From Mesorhizobium sp. WSM4311 (GTDB lineage: Bacteria > Pseudomonadota > Alphaproteobacteria > Rhizobiales > Rhizobiaceae): a stretch of 64,000 nucleotides of DNA. The DNA lies in assembly GCF_002295115.1 (NCBI RefSeq), contig NZ_NSFV01000004.1, positions 310,001-374,000 on the forward strand, read 5' to 3'. Shown here one piece after another: positions 53,034-62,489 of the stretch (position 1 is its first letter; each line of letters begins with the position of its first letter). Below the pieces are notes generated by a model. The model saw only the letters and a list, made by a program, of their open reading frames with translations. It had not been told where the DNA came from and ran no database searches. Position numbers and translations under genes: made by a program.

Positions 53034-54056
53034 ATGCACTACCGATCGATCTCCGACATGAACGACACGATTGTCGGCAACCTTCACCGGCTGCCGCGCG
53101 ACATCGACCTGGTGGTCGGCGTGCCCAGAAGCGGCGTGCTGGCGGCGACGCTGGTCAGCCTTGCGGCGAACATTCCGATGACCGACCTGGATTCCTTCCT
53201 GGACGGCCGGGTCTATACGTCCGGCATCACCAAGCGGCGCGCCGCGCTCGACCGCAAGGTCTCGGACATGCGCAAGGTGCTGGTGATCGACGACAGCATC
53301 GCCGGCGGCAACGCCATGCGCGATGCCCGTGCCCGTATCGAGGCTGCCGGCATAGAGGGTGATTTCATCTATGCCGCGGTATTCGGCCTGGAGCCGAAGC
53401 ATCGGGAAACCGACGTCGTCTTCGAAGTCGTGCCGCATCCGCGCATGTTCCAGTGGAATTTCATGCATCACAAATTCCTGGCGCAATGCTGCGTCGACAT
53501 TGACGGCGTATTGTGCCTCGATCCGACCGAGGCGGAAAACGACGATGGTCCGGCCTATGAGAAATTCCTCAGCGAAGCGCGCCCGCTTCATGCCCCGACC
53601 CACCGGATCGGCTGGCTGGTCACCAGCCGGCTGGAGAAATACCGTGCGCTGACCGAGGCGTGGCTGGCCAAGAATGGGATCGTGTACGACCAACTGATCA
53701 TGCTCGACCTGCCGAGCAAGGCGGAGCGCCAGCGGCTCGGCGCGCATGGCAGTTTCAAGGCTGATTTCTACCGCAAATCCAACGCTATCCTGTTCATCGA
53801 AAGCGAGCATGCGCAGGCGCTGAAGATCACGGAGCTGTCGGGCAAGCCGGTGCTGTGCGTCGAAACCCATATGGTGAGCTTCCCCGATGCGCTGTCGCTG
53901 CCGGCGCTCGGCCAAGCCGCGCGCAATCTGCCGGCAAGGCTGCGGCAGATCAACTCGCAGCAAGGCCGCAAGGGCGCCGCCAAGGCCCTGGCCCGCGCCC
54001 TGCTCGGCGCCCGCGGCTACGAGACGCTGAAAAGCCGGGTCAAGCGCCCGGCCTGA
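53034..54056 (+). CDS. Phosphoribosyltransferase-HAD fusion protein
   Basis: A 340-residue two-domain protein. Residues 1-130 resemble a type I phosphoribosyltransferase (VVGVPRSGVLAATL, and the PRPP loop VLVIDDSIAGGNAM at 82-95). Residues 150-290 resemble a HAD hydrolase (CVDIDGVLCLDP at 153-164 supplies motif I, WLVTSRLEKYR motif II). Such fusions occur in polysaccharide loci. It is 53 bp after the flippase gene. Substrate unknown. Confidence 0.72.
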   Translation: MHYRSISDMNDTIVGNLHRLPRDIDLVVGVPRSGVLAATLVSLAANIPMTDLDSFLDGRVYTSGITKRRAALDRKVSDMRKVLVIDDSIAGGNAMRDARARIEAAGIEGDFIYAAVFGLEPKHRETDVVFEVVPHPRMFQWNFMHHKFLAQCCVDIDGVLCLDPTEAENDDGPAYEKFLSEARPLHAPTHRIGWLVTSRLEKYRALTEAWLAKNGIVYDQLIMLDLPSKAERQRLGAHGSFKADFYRKSNAILFIESEHAQALKITELSGKPVLCVETHMVSFPDALSLPALGQAARNLPARLRQINSQQGRKGAAKALARALLGARGYETLKSRVKRPA

Positions 54057-54079
54057 TCGGCTGGCTTTCTGAGCGCCGG

Positions 54080-55159
54080 CTACGCCGCCTGGCGCGCCCG
54101 CTGCTGAACCGCCCTGTCCAGGATAGAGAAGAAGGTGACGAACTGGCGGTCCGGATCGAGCTCCGGACGCGCCGCGAAGCCGCGCGCCAGGTTTGAAACC
54201 CCTTCATATTCCTTGTTATCGTTCCACAGCTGCCTGACAGCCGCGACCCAGTCGATGAGCGGAGCATCGTAGTCGAGTACCGTGCCGCCGGGGCCGATGG
54301 CTTCGGGCAGGCCACCGCGCCGCGAACCGACGACCGGGATGCCGCTGCAATGGGCCTCGGACGCGACTCGGCCCCAGGCCTCCTCCCATTTCGAGGGCGC
54401 AAGCAGGATCCTCGTGCGGCCATAGACCGTCTTCATGTCGTTGGTGCGGCTCTCCAGCGTGACGTTGCCGAGCGGCGCGATCGTCTCCTCGATGCGCGCG
54501 CGGTGGTCGTCGTCCAGCTTCCAGCTTTCGACGAACAGGAACGGGATTTCCGGGCAGGCGCCGGCGATGCGGACCGCCAGTTCGAAGCCCTTTTCCTCAT
54601 AGGGGTTGATCAGCGTGACGAACTGGCCCGTGGTCGGCGTGCTGTACTGCGTCGGGTTGATGGTCGGCGGGATCACTGTCGCCTCGATGCCGAATTCCCG
54701 CTTGTAGGTGCGCGCGGTGAACTCCGAATTGGCGATGTAGAGTGCGGAACCCAGTTCGCGCAAATCGCCGCCCAACTCGTGGAACTCGACATTTCTGAGA
54801 TAGACGACCAGCGGCACGCCCTCGGCCTTCAGCGCTTTGCCGAGGGGCACCGATTTGTGGCACTGAACCACCGCCACGTCCGGCCTCAGTTTCTTGACGG
54901 CAAAACCCGCCGCTTCCCAGGGAAACCACGCCCGGATCACCGGGTAGCCGGGAAAACTGTCGACGACCGCAGGCTGGCGCAACAGCTTCATCTTGGCACG
55001 CGCCTTCAAGCCGAAGACGCCGTCGCCGAAGAGAGCGGCAAGCACCGCGGCCTCATGTCCGTGCTCGATCAGCTGTTCGGCCAGATGATGCGTGCTCGAC
55101 TGAACGCCGCCGCTGAACTCCGGCGGGTAGCCGTTGCCGCCTGCAAAAAGAACTTTCAT
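54080..55159 (-). CDS. GT4 family glycosyltransferase
   Basis: A 359-residue GT-B enzyme. MKVLFAGGNGYPPEFSGGVQSSTHHLAEQLIEHGHE is the GT4 N-terminus. INPYEEKGFELAVRIA and the donor-site LAPSKWEEAWGRVASEAHCSGIPVVGS (EX7E) are present. ATG 55159 follows CAGGAGCCACGACC. Convergent with the PRTase-HAD gene. The sugar transferred is unknown. Confidence 0.87.
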   Translation of the reverse strand: MKVLFAGGNGYPPEFSGGVQSSTHHLAEQLIEHGHEAAVLAALFGDGVFGLKARAKMKLLRQPAVVDSFPGYPVIRAWFPWEAAGFAVKKLRPDVAVVQCHKSVPLGKALKAEGVPLVVYLRNVEFHELGGDLRELGSALYIANSEFTARTYKREFGIEATVIPPTINPTQYSTPTTGQFVTLINPYEEKGFELAVRIAGACPEIPFLFVESWKLDDDHRARIEETIAPLGNVTLESRTNDMKTVYGRTRILLAPSKWEEAWGRVASEAHCSGIPVVGSRRGGLPEAIGPGGTVLDYDAPLIDWVAAVRQLWNDNKEYEGVSNLARGFAARPELDPDRQFVTFFSILDRAVQQRARQAA

Positions 55160-55197
55160 GGTCGTGGCTCCTGTCTTTTCGCCGTGTCGAAAGCGCC

Positions 55198-55647
55198 TCA
55201 CGCGCTCTTTGGCGGGTCAAGCGTCGCGAACGGATTGGTACATGAGTGCCATCCGGTGAACCGGATCGGATCGTCAGGCGAACTGCGCCAGGCGTAGTCC
55301 GTCAGCATATGGAATTCGGCGATGACCCAGCGGTCGAAATGTACCAGATCTTCCCGCTTTTCATGGGGCAGCAGACGGCGGACGGCGCCCAGTTTGAGCT
55401 CCTCGGCCAGAGTGACTGCGTCGCTCAATTTCTCGCTCGGAAAGATCCAGGGATTGCGGTTGCGGAACTCCAGCACGAACTGCTGCAGGTGCTCGATGCG
55501 CATATTCAGCCTGCCGAGATATTTTTCGAGCGTGACGCGAACCAGATCCTCGTCCGAAAACGAGGAGACGGCGGCGTAGGCAACGCCCGTCGAGGCAACG
55601 CCACCCGCCAGGATGGCCAGTGCGGAACGCCGTGTGACTTCGATCAT
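55198..55647 (-). CDS. Small Tat-exported partner of the GMC oxidoreductase
   Basis: A 149-residue protein with a twin-arginine-like signal (TRRSALAILAGGVASTGVAYA). The rest is helical with no recognised domain. It lies 13 bp downstream of the GMC oxidoreductase gene, recalling the small (gamma) subunits of membrane dehydrogenases such as gluconate 2-dehydrogenase. It probably acts with that enzyme; inference from context. Confidence 0.65.
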   Translation of the reverse strand: MIEVTRRSALAILAGGVASTGVAYAAVSSFSDEDLVRVTLEKYLGRLNMRIEHLQQFVLEFRNRNPWIFPSEKLSDAVTLAEELKLGAVRRLLPHEKREDLVHFDRWVIAEFHMLTDYAWRSSPDDPIRFTGWHSCTNPFATLDPPKSA

Positions 55648-55660
55648 CGGGCCGCTCCTC

Positions 55661-57103
55661 TCACGCGATCCGGCTCGCCGCCCGCAGGGACAAAGCCGCC
55701 GCGGTCAGGCTTGGGTTGGCGCAGGAGCAGCTCGGATAGGTGCTGGTTCCGACGACAACCAGGTTTCTCAACCGGTGATGGATCATGTTGCTGTCGATCA
55801 CCGAATCAGCCGGGCCGGTACCCATCCTCAGCGTACCCTGGACATGCGATTCCGTTGGCCGGATGCCGCGGTCGAAGAGCCGCTCGACCGGCAGCGGGGC
55901 AAGCAGCGCCGGCAATTTGTCCAGCGCCCGGGCCATGCCCTTGACCGCATAGTCCGACGGTGCCTTGAAGGAGACGAAGGCATTGTCGTCCTTGTCGAGG
56001 GTGACGAAATTCTCGTGATCGAGCAGGTTTTCGGTGACCACGACCAGCGGCAGCGTCTGGCGCAACCGCCCCTGCTCGGCGCGCATCCCGTGCTGCCAGC
56101 GGTTTTCGAAATAGACCAGTGCCGCCGCATGCTCGGACCGGTGCGGACCGTCATAGAGGCCAAAATTCAGGCCGGTGGTGATGGTGCTGCCGTCGAAATT
56201 GTCGACGCCGTCGAGATAGACCTCGAAATTCCAGCCATAGGATTCATGCAGGCCGCGCCCGACGAATTCGTCTCCCAGGCCGGAGCGCAGCATGATCGCC
56301 GCGCTCTGGATGGCGTTGGCGCCGAGAATGAAAAGGTCGCCGCTGACCTGATACTCCTTGCCGTCATGAACGAAGGTGACCGAACGGACCGCGCCGCCGA
56401 CCTGATCGAGCCTGCGCACTTCCGCACCGAGGCAGACCGAAACGTCGGGATGCTCGAAGACATGCATCAGGCCATTGTTGGCGGTGAATTTCGCGTCGAC
56501 CGGGCACAGCCAGCAGCGCAGATTGGCACAGCACGAGGTGCGCTGCGCGGTCGGGACCCGGGCGCGAGCGGTCGGCATGACGAAATGCTGGCCGGGCTGG
56601 GCCACCTTCATCATCTTGTCCGGCGTCGACATGCGATGCGGCGGCTGCGGAAACGGTTTCGAGCGCGGCAGCATCGCCGCCATGTCGGGATCGCCGGAGA
56701 TCGACATGATCTCTTCGGCATCGCAGTAGAATGGCTCGACGTCGTCATAGCTGATCGGCCAGTCATTGCCGACGCCATAGGTGCTTTTCAGCCTGAAGTC
56801 ATTGGGATGGAACCTCGGCGTCTGGGCGAACCAGCAGTTGGTCCCGCCACCCAGTCCGATCGTGTAATTCCACGGCTTGTCGGAGTTGGTCTTGTATGTC
56901 GACTCGTCGTCGATGTCGGTGTTGGCGTTCTGGGCGAGCTGCCATTCATGCGTGTTGTGCCGACCCCATTCCAGGATCAGGATGCGCGCCTTACGCCGCA
57001 TGGCGAATTCGTGCAGGAAGAAGGTCGAACCGAAACCGGAACCGATCGCGATGAGATCGAAATGATCCTTGGTGATTTGCTCTGGCTTTACGTCCAGCAC
57101 CAT
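55661..57103 (-). CDS. GMC-family FAD-dependent oxidoreductase
   Basis: A 480-residue flavoenzyme. The FAD dinucleotide motif IAIGSGFGSTFFLHEFA is near the start, GLGGGTNCWFAQTPRF is the second FAD region, and LVVVGTSTYPSCSCANPSLTAAALSLRAA the C-terminal GMC signature. A Cys-rich stretch TSCCANLRCWLCP is unusual and might hold an Fe-S cluster. It likely oxidises a sugar or alcohol. ATG 57103 follows GGAAAGGAGTTGCGGCTG. Lacks a signal peptide of its own, so it may be co-exported with the small partner. Confidence 0.82.
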   Translation of the reverse strand: MVLDVKPEQITKDHFDLIAIGSGFGSTFFLHEFAMRRKARILILEWGRHNTHEWQLAQNANTDIDDESTYKTNSDKPWNYTIGLGGGTNCWFAQTPRFHPNDFRLKSTYGVGNDWPISYDDVEPFYCDAEEIMSISGDPDMAAMLPRSKPFPQPPHRMSTPDKMMKVAQPGQHFVMPTARARVPTAQRTSCCANLRCWLCPVDAKFTANNGLMHVFEHPDVSVCLGAEVRRLDQVGGAVRSVTFVHDGKEYQVSGDLFILGANAIQSAAIMLRSGLGDEFVGRGLHESYGWNFEVYLDGVDNFDGSTITTGLNFGLYDGPHRSEHAAALVYFENRWQHGMRAEQGRLRQTLPLVVVTENLLDHENFVTLDKDDNAFVSFKAPSDYAVKGMARALDKLPALLAPLPVERLFDRGIRPTESHVQGTLRMGTGPADSVIDSNMIHHRLRNLVVVGTSTYPSCSCANPSLTAAALSLRAASRIA

Positions 57104-57167
57104 CAGCCGCAACTCCTTTCCGCGCCGGGCGCGTATGCCAAATTCCGCTTGCTTCCCGCGGTCGCTC

Positions 57168-58499
57168 TCATGCCGCCATTCTGCCGATCGAGTGATATTC
57201 GATGCCGTGGCGCGCCACGACCTTGGGGTCATAGAGATTGCGGCCGTCGAAGATGACCGGCGTGGTCAGCGCGTCCTTCAACGCGTCGAAGGACGGGGCG
57301 CGAAAGCTCTTCCATTCGGTGGCGATGAGCAGCGCATCGGCGCCGCGCAAGGCCGCTTCCTTGGTGCCGCACAGCAGCAGGTCGTCGCGCAGGCCGTAAA
57401 TGGCCTGGCATTCCTGCATCGCCTCCGGATCATAAGCCTGTACGGTCGCGCCGGCCTTCCACAGCGCTTCCATCAGGACGCGTGCCGGCGCCTCGCGCAT
57501 GTCGTCGGTGTTGGGCTTGAAGGCCAGGCCCCACAGCGCAAAGGTCTTGCCCTTGAGACTGCCCTTGAAATAGCGGTTCACCTTGTCGAACAGCACGGAT
57601 TTCTGGTCATTGTTGCGTTCCTCGACGGCGCGCAGCAGCTTGGCGTCGAACTTGACGCCCTCGGCGGTCTTGATCAGGGCGCGGACGTCCTTGGGAAAGC
57701 ACGAGCCGCCATAGCCGAGACCCGGATAAATGAAGTGGTAGCCGATGCGCGGATCGCTGCCGATGCCCTTGCGCACCTCCTCGATGTCGGCGCCGAGCTG
57801 CTCGGCCAGATTGGCCATCTCGTTCATGAAGCTGATCTTGGTGGCCAGCATGCAGTTGGCGGCGTATTTCGTGAATTCGGCGCTGCGCACGTCCATCACG
57901 ATCATCTTTTCGTGGTTGCGGTTGAAGGGCGCGTAAAGCTCACGCATCACCACCTCGGTCTCCTCGCTCGAGGTGCCGACGATGATACGGTCGGGCTTCA
58001 TGCAATCGGCGACGGCCGAGCCTTCCTTGAGGAATTCGGGATTGGAGGCGACGTCGAAGGCAAGATCCTCACGCCCTCTCTTCTTCAGCGTCTCGGCGAT
58101 CCTGGCTTTCACCTTTTCGCAGGTACCGACCGGCACGGTCGACTTGCCGACGACGATCTTGGCGCTATCCATCTCGCGGCCGATGGTCTCGGCGACCGCC
58201 AGCACGTATTTGAGGTCGGCCGAGCCGTCCTCGCCGGGCGGCGTGCCGACCGCGATCATCTGGATTTCACCGTGCCGGACGGCGGCGGCGGCATCGGTGG
58301 TGAATTTGATGCGGCCGGCGGCATGATTCTCCCTGACGATGCTTTCGAGGCCTGGCTCGAAGATCGGGACGAAGCCCTGGTTGAGGCGCTCCACCTTGCT
58401 TTCGTCGATGTCGACGCAAACCACCTGGTGGCCAACCTCGGCAAGCACCGCCGCCTGCACGAGGCCGACATAGCCAATTCCAAACACCGTCAAGTTCAT
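57168..58499 (-). CDS. ugd: UDP-glucose 6-dehydrogenase
   Basis: A 443-residue enzyme converting UDP-glucose to UDP-glucuronate. [25 protein letters not shown] is the NAD-binding N-terminus. The catalytic Cys lies in [17 protein letters not shown], and [18 protein letters not shown] is the third conserved block. It supplies glucuronate for an acidic polysaccharide. Confidence 0.95.
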   Translation of the reverse strand: MNLTVFGIGYVGLVQAAVLAEVGHQVVCVDIDESKVERLNQGFVPIFEPGLESIVRENHAAGRIKFTTDAAAAVRHGEIQMIAVGTPPGEDGSADLKYVLAVAETIGREMDSAKIVVGKSTVPVGTCEKVKARIAETLKKRGREDLAFDVASNPEFLKEGSAVADCMKPDRIIVGTSSEETEVVMRELYAPFNRNHEKMIVMDVRSAEFTKYAANCMLATKISFMNEMANLAEQLGADIEEVRKGIGSDPRIGYHFIYPGLGYGGSCFPKDVRALIKTAEGVKFDAKLLRAVEERNNDQKSVLFDKVNRYFKGSLKGKTFALWGLAFKPNTDDMREAPARVLMEALWKAGATVQAYDPEAMQECQAIYGLRDDLLLCGTKEAALRGADALLIATEWKSFRAPSFDALKDALTTPVIFDGRNLYDPKVVARHGIEYHSIGRMAA

Positions 58500-58548
58500 T
58501 CGGTTTCATTCCCATCCATGGCCGCGACCCGTTCTCGGTCCGGCCGGT

Positions 58549-59430
58549 TCAATTCGTCTTTCCCAACTCTTTTACGCTGCATACGAGCGATTCCGGAAAC
58601 TGGCATGGCTCGCCGAGCGCGGTGAAGGCAACGCGTTCGACCTGCAGCGAAAGCTTGCGGCCCGGATCAGCGAAGGCGCCCATCCAACCCTTCATGGTGT
58701 CGCTGCCCCAAAGGCTGAAGAAGATCTTCTGCGCGTGGCTGGGCAGCTTCGCCGGGTCGGTGATGGTGTTCACCAGCTGGCCGTTGACGTACCAGCGCAA
58801 ACTGTCCTTCTCCCAGACGAAGGCGTAGTCGTTGAAGGCCTTGTCGGTGCCGCCCGGCACCTCGACCAGCTTCTCGTTCTTGCCCTTACCGTCGATATAG
58901 GCGTTGACCTGCACCTTGGAGGTGTCCTTGGTCAGGATCTCGAAGTCGATCTCGTCCCAGGGCTGCTTGTCCGACGGGCCGATATAGGTGAAGAAGGCCG
59001 CGTTGAGGCCGGAACCGGTGTCGGTCTTCAGCCGCGCCTCATAGGTGCCATAACCAAAGCGCTGCTTGGTCTGGATCTCGCCGCAGGCGAACTCGCGATC
59101 CTTCAGCTTCTGTTTTCCGAAGCCGAGCGACAGCACACCGTCTGAAAGCTCGACCAGCCCCTTCGACCAGGTGCAATTCTGGTGGCTGCCGTTGCTCCAG
59201 CCGTCGGAGACATACCAGCGAGACTTGTCGAAGCTCTTGAAATCATCGACGAAAGAGGGAGCGGACTGGATATCCTGCGCATGGGATGGAGCCGCAAAGA
59301 GGCTGCCGAGAGCAGCCAGCAGCAATCCGCCGATCAAGCCCAACCGCCGCAGGTCGCCTTGCCGGATCTCATGCGCGACGGAGGTTGCGGCAATTGCTGT
59401 CGTGGACGTGGTTTTCGGATCTAAATTCAT
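58549..59430 (-). CDS. exoK: GH16 endo-beta-1,3-1,4-glycanase (ExoK-like)
   Basis: A 293-residue secreted protein with an N-terminal hydrophobic signal (LGLIGGLLLAALGSLFAAPSHA, cleavage near residue 51). The GH16 catalytic motif is WDEIDFEIL, where EIDFE matches the ExDxE of ExoK and lichenases. Sequence CGEIQTKQRFGYGTYEARLKT is also typical. In Sinorhizobium ExoK trims nascent succinoglycan. Direct repeats lie just upstream. Confidence 0.9.
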   Translation of the reverse strand: MNLDPKTTSTTAIAATSVAHEIRQGDLRRLGLIGGLLLAALGSLFAAPSHAQDIQSAPSFVDDFKSFDKSRWYVSDGWSNGSHQNCTWSKGLVELSDGVLSLGFGKQKLKDREFACGEIQTKQRFGYGTYEARLKTDTGSGLNAAFFTYIGPSDKQPWDEIDFEILTKDTSKVQVNAYIDGKGKNEKLVEVPGGTDKAFNDYAFVWEKDSLRWYVNGQLVNTITDPAKLPSHAQKIFFSLWGSDTMKGWMGAFADPGRKLSLQVERVAFTALGEPCQFPESLVCSVKELGKTN

Positions 59431-59543
59431 GCCAAACTCACCTTTGTGCTGTGCGTCCCCAACCCAAAGTCGACGTTTGAACCGCTTCCAAACGGGCCAA
59501 CCTTGGCCTCCTTTTCGAGCCCCCAGAAATCCCTCTCCTGTCC

Positions 59544-59581
59544 TGCATCATAGCTTTGAAGCTTGCATCATGCCTTTGAAG
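59544..59581 (-). promoter_or_regulatory. Tandem 18-bp direct repeats upstream of exoK
   Basis: TGCATCATAGCTTTGAAG (59544-59561) and TGCATCATGCCTTTGAAG (59564-59581) agree at 16 of 18 positions and are spaced 20 bp start to start, two helical turns. They sit about 115-150 bp upstream of exoK, between it and the next gene. They may bind a regulator or be a simple duplication. Confidence 0.5.
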
Positions 59582-59586
59582 TAGTC

Positions 59587-59988
59587 TCACGCCCGGCTGG
59601 CGCCCGCGGGCTTGGCGAAATCAGCCGTGGCGGCCGAATCGGACTCCCCACCCGCGTCGAAGACCATATCGAGCGAACGACGCAGTTCCTTCATCAAACC
59701 GTGCTGGCGCGACAGCGCCGCGATGCGGCGCTCGCAATTCAGGATCGATTGCGTCAGCGCGCTGACTTCGGATGAGCGCTTCTCGGAAGCGGAGCCGTTT
59801 TCCATGGCTTCGACGAGAAAGGCCGCGTTGGTCGCCGTCTTGCGGTAGCGGCTCTCCAGGCCCGTTTTCTCGGCTGCGATCTCGGCGGAGATCTGCTCGA
59901 ACAGTTTCGCCAGCCGGTCGAGGCGGGCGATGTCGGCCTGCCGGTCGCGGGCAGGATCCCTTGATCTGAAGCCAAATATCGAGGCCAT
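59587..59988 (-). CDS. Hypothetical coiled-coil protein (133 aa)
   Basis: A 133-residue, highly charged, predicted helical protein; MASIFGFRSRDPARDRQADIARLDRLAKLFEQISAEI and later heptad-like segments suggest a coiled coil. AGGAATTTAAGCCC precedes the ATG. No signal peptide or membrane helix. Function unknown. Confidence 0.6.
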   Translation of the reverse strand: MASIFGFRSRDPARDRQADIARLDRLAKLFEQISAEIAAEKTGLESRYRKTATNAAFLVEAMENGSASEKRSSEVSALTQSILNCERRIAALSRQHGLMKELRRSLDMVFDAGGESDSAATADFAKPAGASRA

Positions 59989-60100
59989 GGGCTTAAATTC
60001 CTGTCATCGCCGGCTTACTGCCGACCACTGGCCGATCCCCGCAAGCAGGGCTGAAAAGCTCGTACCGCATCGTCCAACTCCTTTGACGGGAGAGACGTCG

Positions 60101-60133
60101 GACCAATCCGATCGGGGGCCAATTCGGTTGGTC
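60101..60133. repeat. Imperfect inverted repeat in the 59989-60268 gap
   Basis: GACCAATCCGA (60101-60111) and TCGGTTGGTC (60124-60133) pair with a single bulged T. It lies upstream of the coiled-coil protein gene, about 115 bp from its start. Nothing else is recognised in this 280-bp gap. Confidence 0.45.
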
Positions 60134-60268
60134 GTTCGATTTGCTGCACCGCAACATAGACTGCCATCGTCGGAGCCGTGAGGCAACCACCCAATTCGTA
60201 AACTCTTAAATCCAGTGGAAATGGTTTGCACAGTGCGAATGCTGTTTGACGGGTGACGCGGGCGCCCC

Positions 60269-61291
60269 TTACCGCTCCTTGCCCGCACTGGTCCCGGCCA
60301 TCAGGAAACGCAACGGCGGCACGCGCTTTTGCCTGGACACAAGGCCAACGCGCCGAAACAGCGCCTCCAGCTTGTCGGACGCCACGCCCTGGACGATGGG
60401 GACCAGGTTGGATTGACTTGCAAAGGCGTAGGCCGCGGCCGAGGCCAGCCCGCGCTCGGCCTTCACGTCGAGGAAATTGCGCAGCCGGTATTTGTCGCGC
60501 ACATGCCGCTCGTGCCGCCGCAGCACCGCCCTGGAGCCTTCCGGCAGGCTGTCTATCGCCAACAGCGCCAGATCGGCGTCGGCCAGCCGCTTCAGATCCT
60601 GCGTCTTGTGGCGGCCGCTGAGCGAATCAGCGCGTACGATGGCACCGTAGCCGCAGGAACGGATGACCTTGAACCGCGCGCCGTGGGCGACCGCGCGCGC
60701 ATAGAGTTCGTAGTCCTCGCCCAGCCGCAGGCTTTCGTCGTAGCGCAATCGGTGCCGATCGAGGAAGGCGCGGCTGATCACCGGCTTCAAGAAGCCAAGC
60801 TCGCCTCTTTGCACGCGGCGCCTGGAGATGTTGCCTTCGACGAAGCGCTCGAAGTCGAGGAATTCCGGTTCGGCGGCAAAATCCGGAGCGACGATCTTGG
60901 TCGCGTCATCAGTCGCATCATCCCTGATGAGCATGATGTTGTCGGCCGCGAAATCCCAGTCGGCGGCGGCAAACAGATTGCGGAACCGGCCCCCGAGGAA
61001 GAAGTCGTCGGCATCCAGAATGCTGATGAACGGCGCTTTCGAACCGGCGATCGCGGCATTGCGCGCGAAGGAGGGGCCACGATTGACCTCAAGGCGCATG
61101 ACCTTGAGCCGGCCGCTGCCGTCGTCGGCGGCGCGGGCGACCTCGGCCGTATTGTCGGTAGAGCCGTCGTCGACGACAACGACCTCCGCCACCTCGGGCT
61201 CGCGCAATGCGGACGCGATGGCGACCGCGATCGTGCGTGCCGCGTTTTTGGCCGCGATGATCACGCAGACCTCTGATTTCGTCATCGACAT
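60269..61291 (-). CDS. GT2 glycosyltransferase (ExoO/ExoW-like paralogue)
   Basis: A 340-residue GT2 enzyme. VCVIIAAKNAARTIAVAIASAL, VVDDGSTDNTAEV and SILDADDFFLGGRF (DxD) are present. The segment GFLKPVISRAFLDRHRLRYDESLRLGEDYELYARA is similar to exoO (47210-48178). It is 64 bp downstream of the nucleotidyltransferase gene and may share its transcript, so it could act on polysaccharide or on the lasso product. Confidence 0.82.
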   Translation of the reverse strand: MSMTKSEVCVIIAAKNAARTIAVAIASALREPEVAEVVVVDDGSTDNTAEVARAADDGSGRLKVMRLEVNRGPSFARNAAIAGSKAPFISILDADDFFLGGRFRNLFAAADWDFAADNIMLIRDDATDDATKIVAPDFAAEPEFLDFERFVEGNISRRRVQRGELGFLKPVISRAFLDRHRLRYDESLRLGEDYELYARAVAHGARFKVIRSCGYGAIVRADSLSGRHKTQDLKRLADADLALLAIDSLPEGSRAVLRRHERHVRDKYRLRNFLDVKAERGLASAAAYAFASQSNLVPIVQGVASDKLEALFRRVGLVSRQKRVPPLRFLMAGTSAGKER

Positions 61292-61355
61292 GGGTTAGCC
61301 TCTTGCACAGGTTCCGATTTGCCCTCGCCCTGTACGTATTGCAACACCACCGCCA

Positions 61356-62489
61356 TCACGGGCTGGCCGGCCGCTCGAAGATGCGGCGACTGATATCCGC
61401 CGACGCTGCCCAGCCGGCTTCGGCCAGGTAGCGGACGGGAGCCCTGCCGCACAATTCCCACAACACCGTTCGCCGCTGCGGCCACCGCAAGGATGACAGC
61501 CATGGCGCGATGACCATGTTGAGCAGGTCCTCGTTGCCGATGCGCGACAAAACCGGCTTGGCCCGCTCCGACAGAAGCGTGCCGGTGGCGCCCAGCAGCA
61601 CATCGGCGGCGCGCAGGCCGAGCAGCAACGTGTCGTCCAGCCCCTGGCTCACCGCTGCATCCAGCACACGCTGCTGATCGGCCTCGCCAAGACGGTTGGC
61701 GCTGGCCCTGATATCGCAGACATAGCCGGCACAGGGTTCGCGGTTGAACAGTGCCTTGGCGACGCTGATGCAGGACAGCATCAACGTGTCGGCGGCCGAC
61801 GTGAACGGCACTTCGGTGCCGGTGATCTCGACCAGCCGCTTGCGCCGCAGGAAACCGTCGGCATCGCGCGGACTGGGCGAGCCGGGCTGCTGGAGGCGGT
61901 AATGAAGGTCGACCGTGGACGGCCCGTTGCCACGGATCATGTGCTGCTCGCCAAGGAAGCGGACCCACCAGACGGAGCGTGACTTGCCTGAGACCTCATA
62001 GCCGATCGAGCGCAGTGCATTGCGTGCTTTCGCGAATCCGGACGGGGAAACCAGGATGTCGACATCGCCCGAAGGCTTCATGAAATGGTCGTCATAGAGC
62101 AGATGCTGCTGGAAGGGACCTTTGAGAAAGACGAAATCGATCTGCCTGTCGCGCAGCGCCCGATGGATCGCCATCGAATCCATGAGACAGGCGGCGTTCA
62201 TCGACACCGTACGCCGGCGATAGGTGTCGAGCCATTGGAAAAGTACGGCGGGCCTTTCGGTGGCCGGGGCGCGCGACAGCGCTTTCAAAACGAAGGTGGC
62301 GACCTTGTTCAGCCTGGCGATATCGGCGACGGCGGCGGCGGAAAGGCTCGGCGTCGACACATTGCCGGCCAGAGCCGCCGCGCCTGAGAAATACAACCGC
62401 AGGCAGGCCTGCACATAGGCAATCTCGTCGGCACAGTCGGCGGCGCGCAGTCGTTCATAGGAACTTTCCGGCAAGGCCATTGAGCGCAT
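61356..62489 (-). CDS. Nucleotidyltransferase-family protein (NTP_transf_5), lasso-cluster associated
   Basis: A 377-residue protein. FVFLKGPFQQHLLYDDHFMKPSGDVDILV carries the K-G...DxD core of 'uncharacterised nucleotidyltransferase' proteins. Members occur in lasso peptide clusters; in the pseudomycoidin system such an enzyme modifies the phosphorylated C-terminal residue. ATG 62489 follows TTTTGGAGACC. It diverges from the lasso precursor gene across a 508-bp control region. Function in this cluster is inferred. Confidence 0.72.
   Translation of the reverse strand: MRSMALPESSYERLRAADCADEIAYVQACLRLYFSGAAALAGNVSTPSLSAAAVADIARLNKVATFVLKALSRAPATERPAVLFQWLDTYRRRTVSMNAACLMDSMAIHRALRDRQIDFVFLKGPFQQHLLYDDHFMKPSGDVDILVSPSGFAKARNALRSIGYEVSGKSRSVWWVRFLGEQHMIRGNGPSTVDLHYRLQQPGSPSPRDADGFLRRKRLVEITGTEVPFTSAADTLMLSCISVAKALFNREPCAGYVCDIRASANRLGEADQQRVLDAAVSQGLDDTLLLGLRAADVLLGATGTLLSERAKPVLSRIGNEDLLNMVIAPWLSSLRWPQRRTVLWELCGRAPVRYLAEAGWAASADISRRIFERPASP

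Noticed and set aside
55613..58625. Plus-strand frames of over 500 codons opposite the GMC oxidoreductase and ugd
   Set aside because: Antisense to proteins with clear FAD and NAD motifs; no protein signatures of their own.
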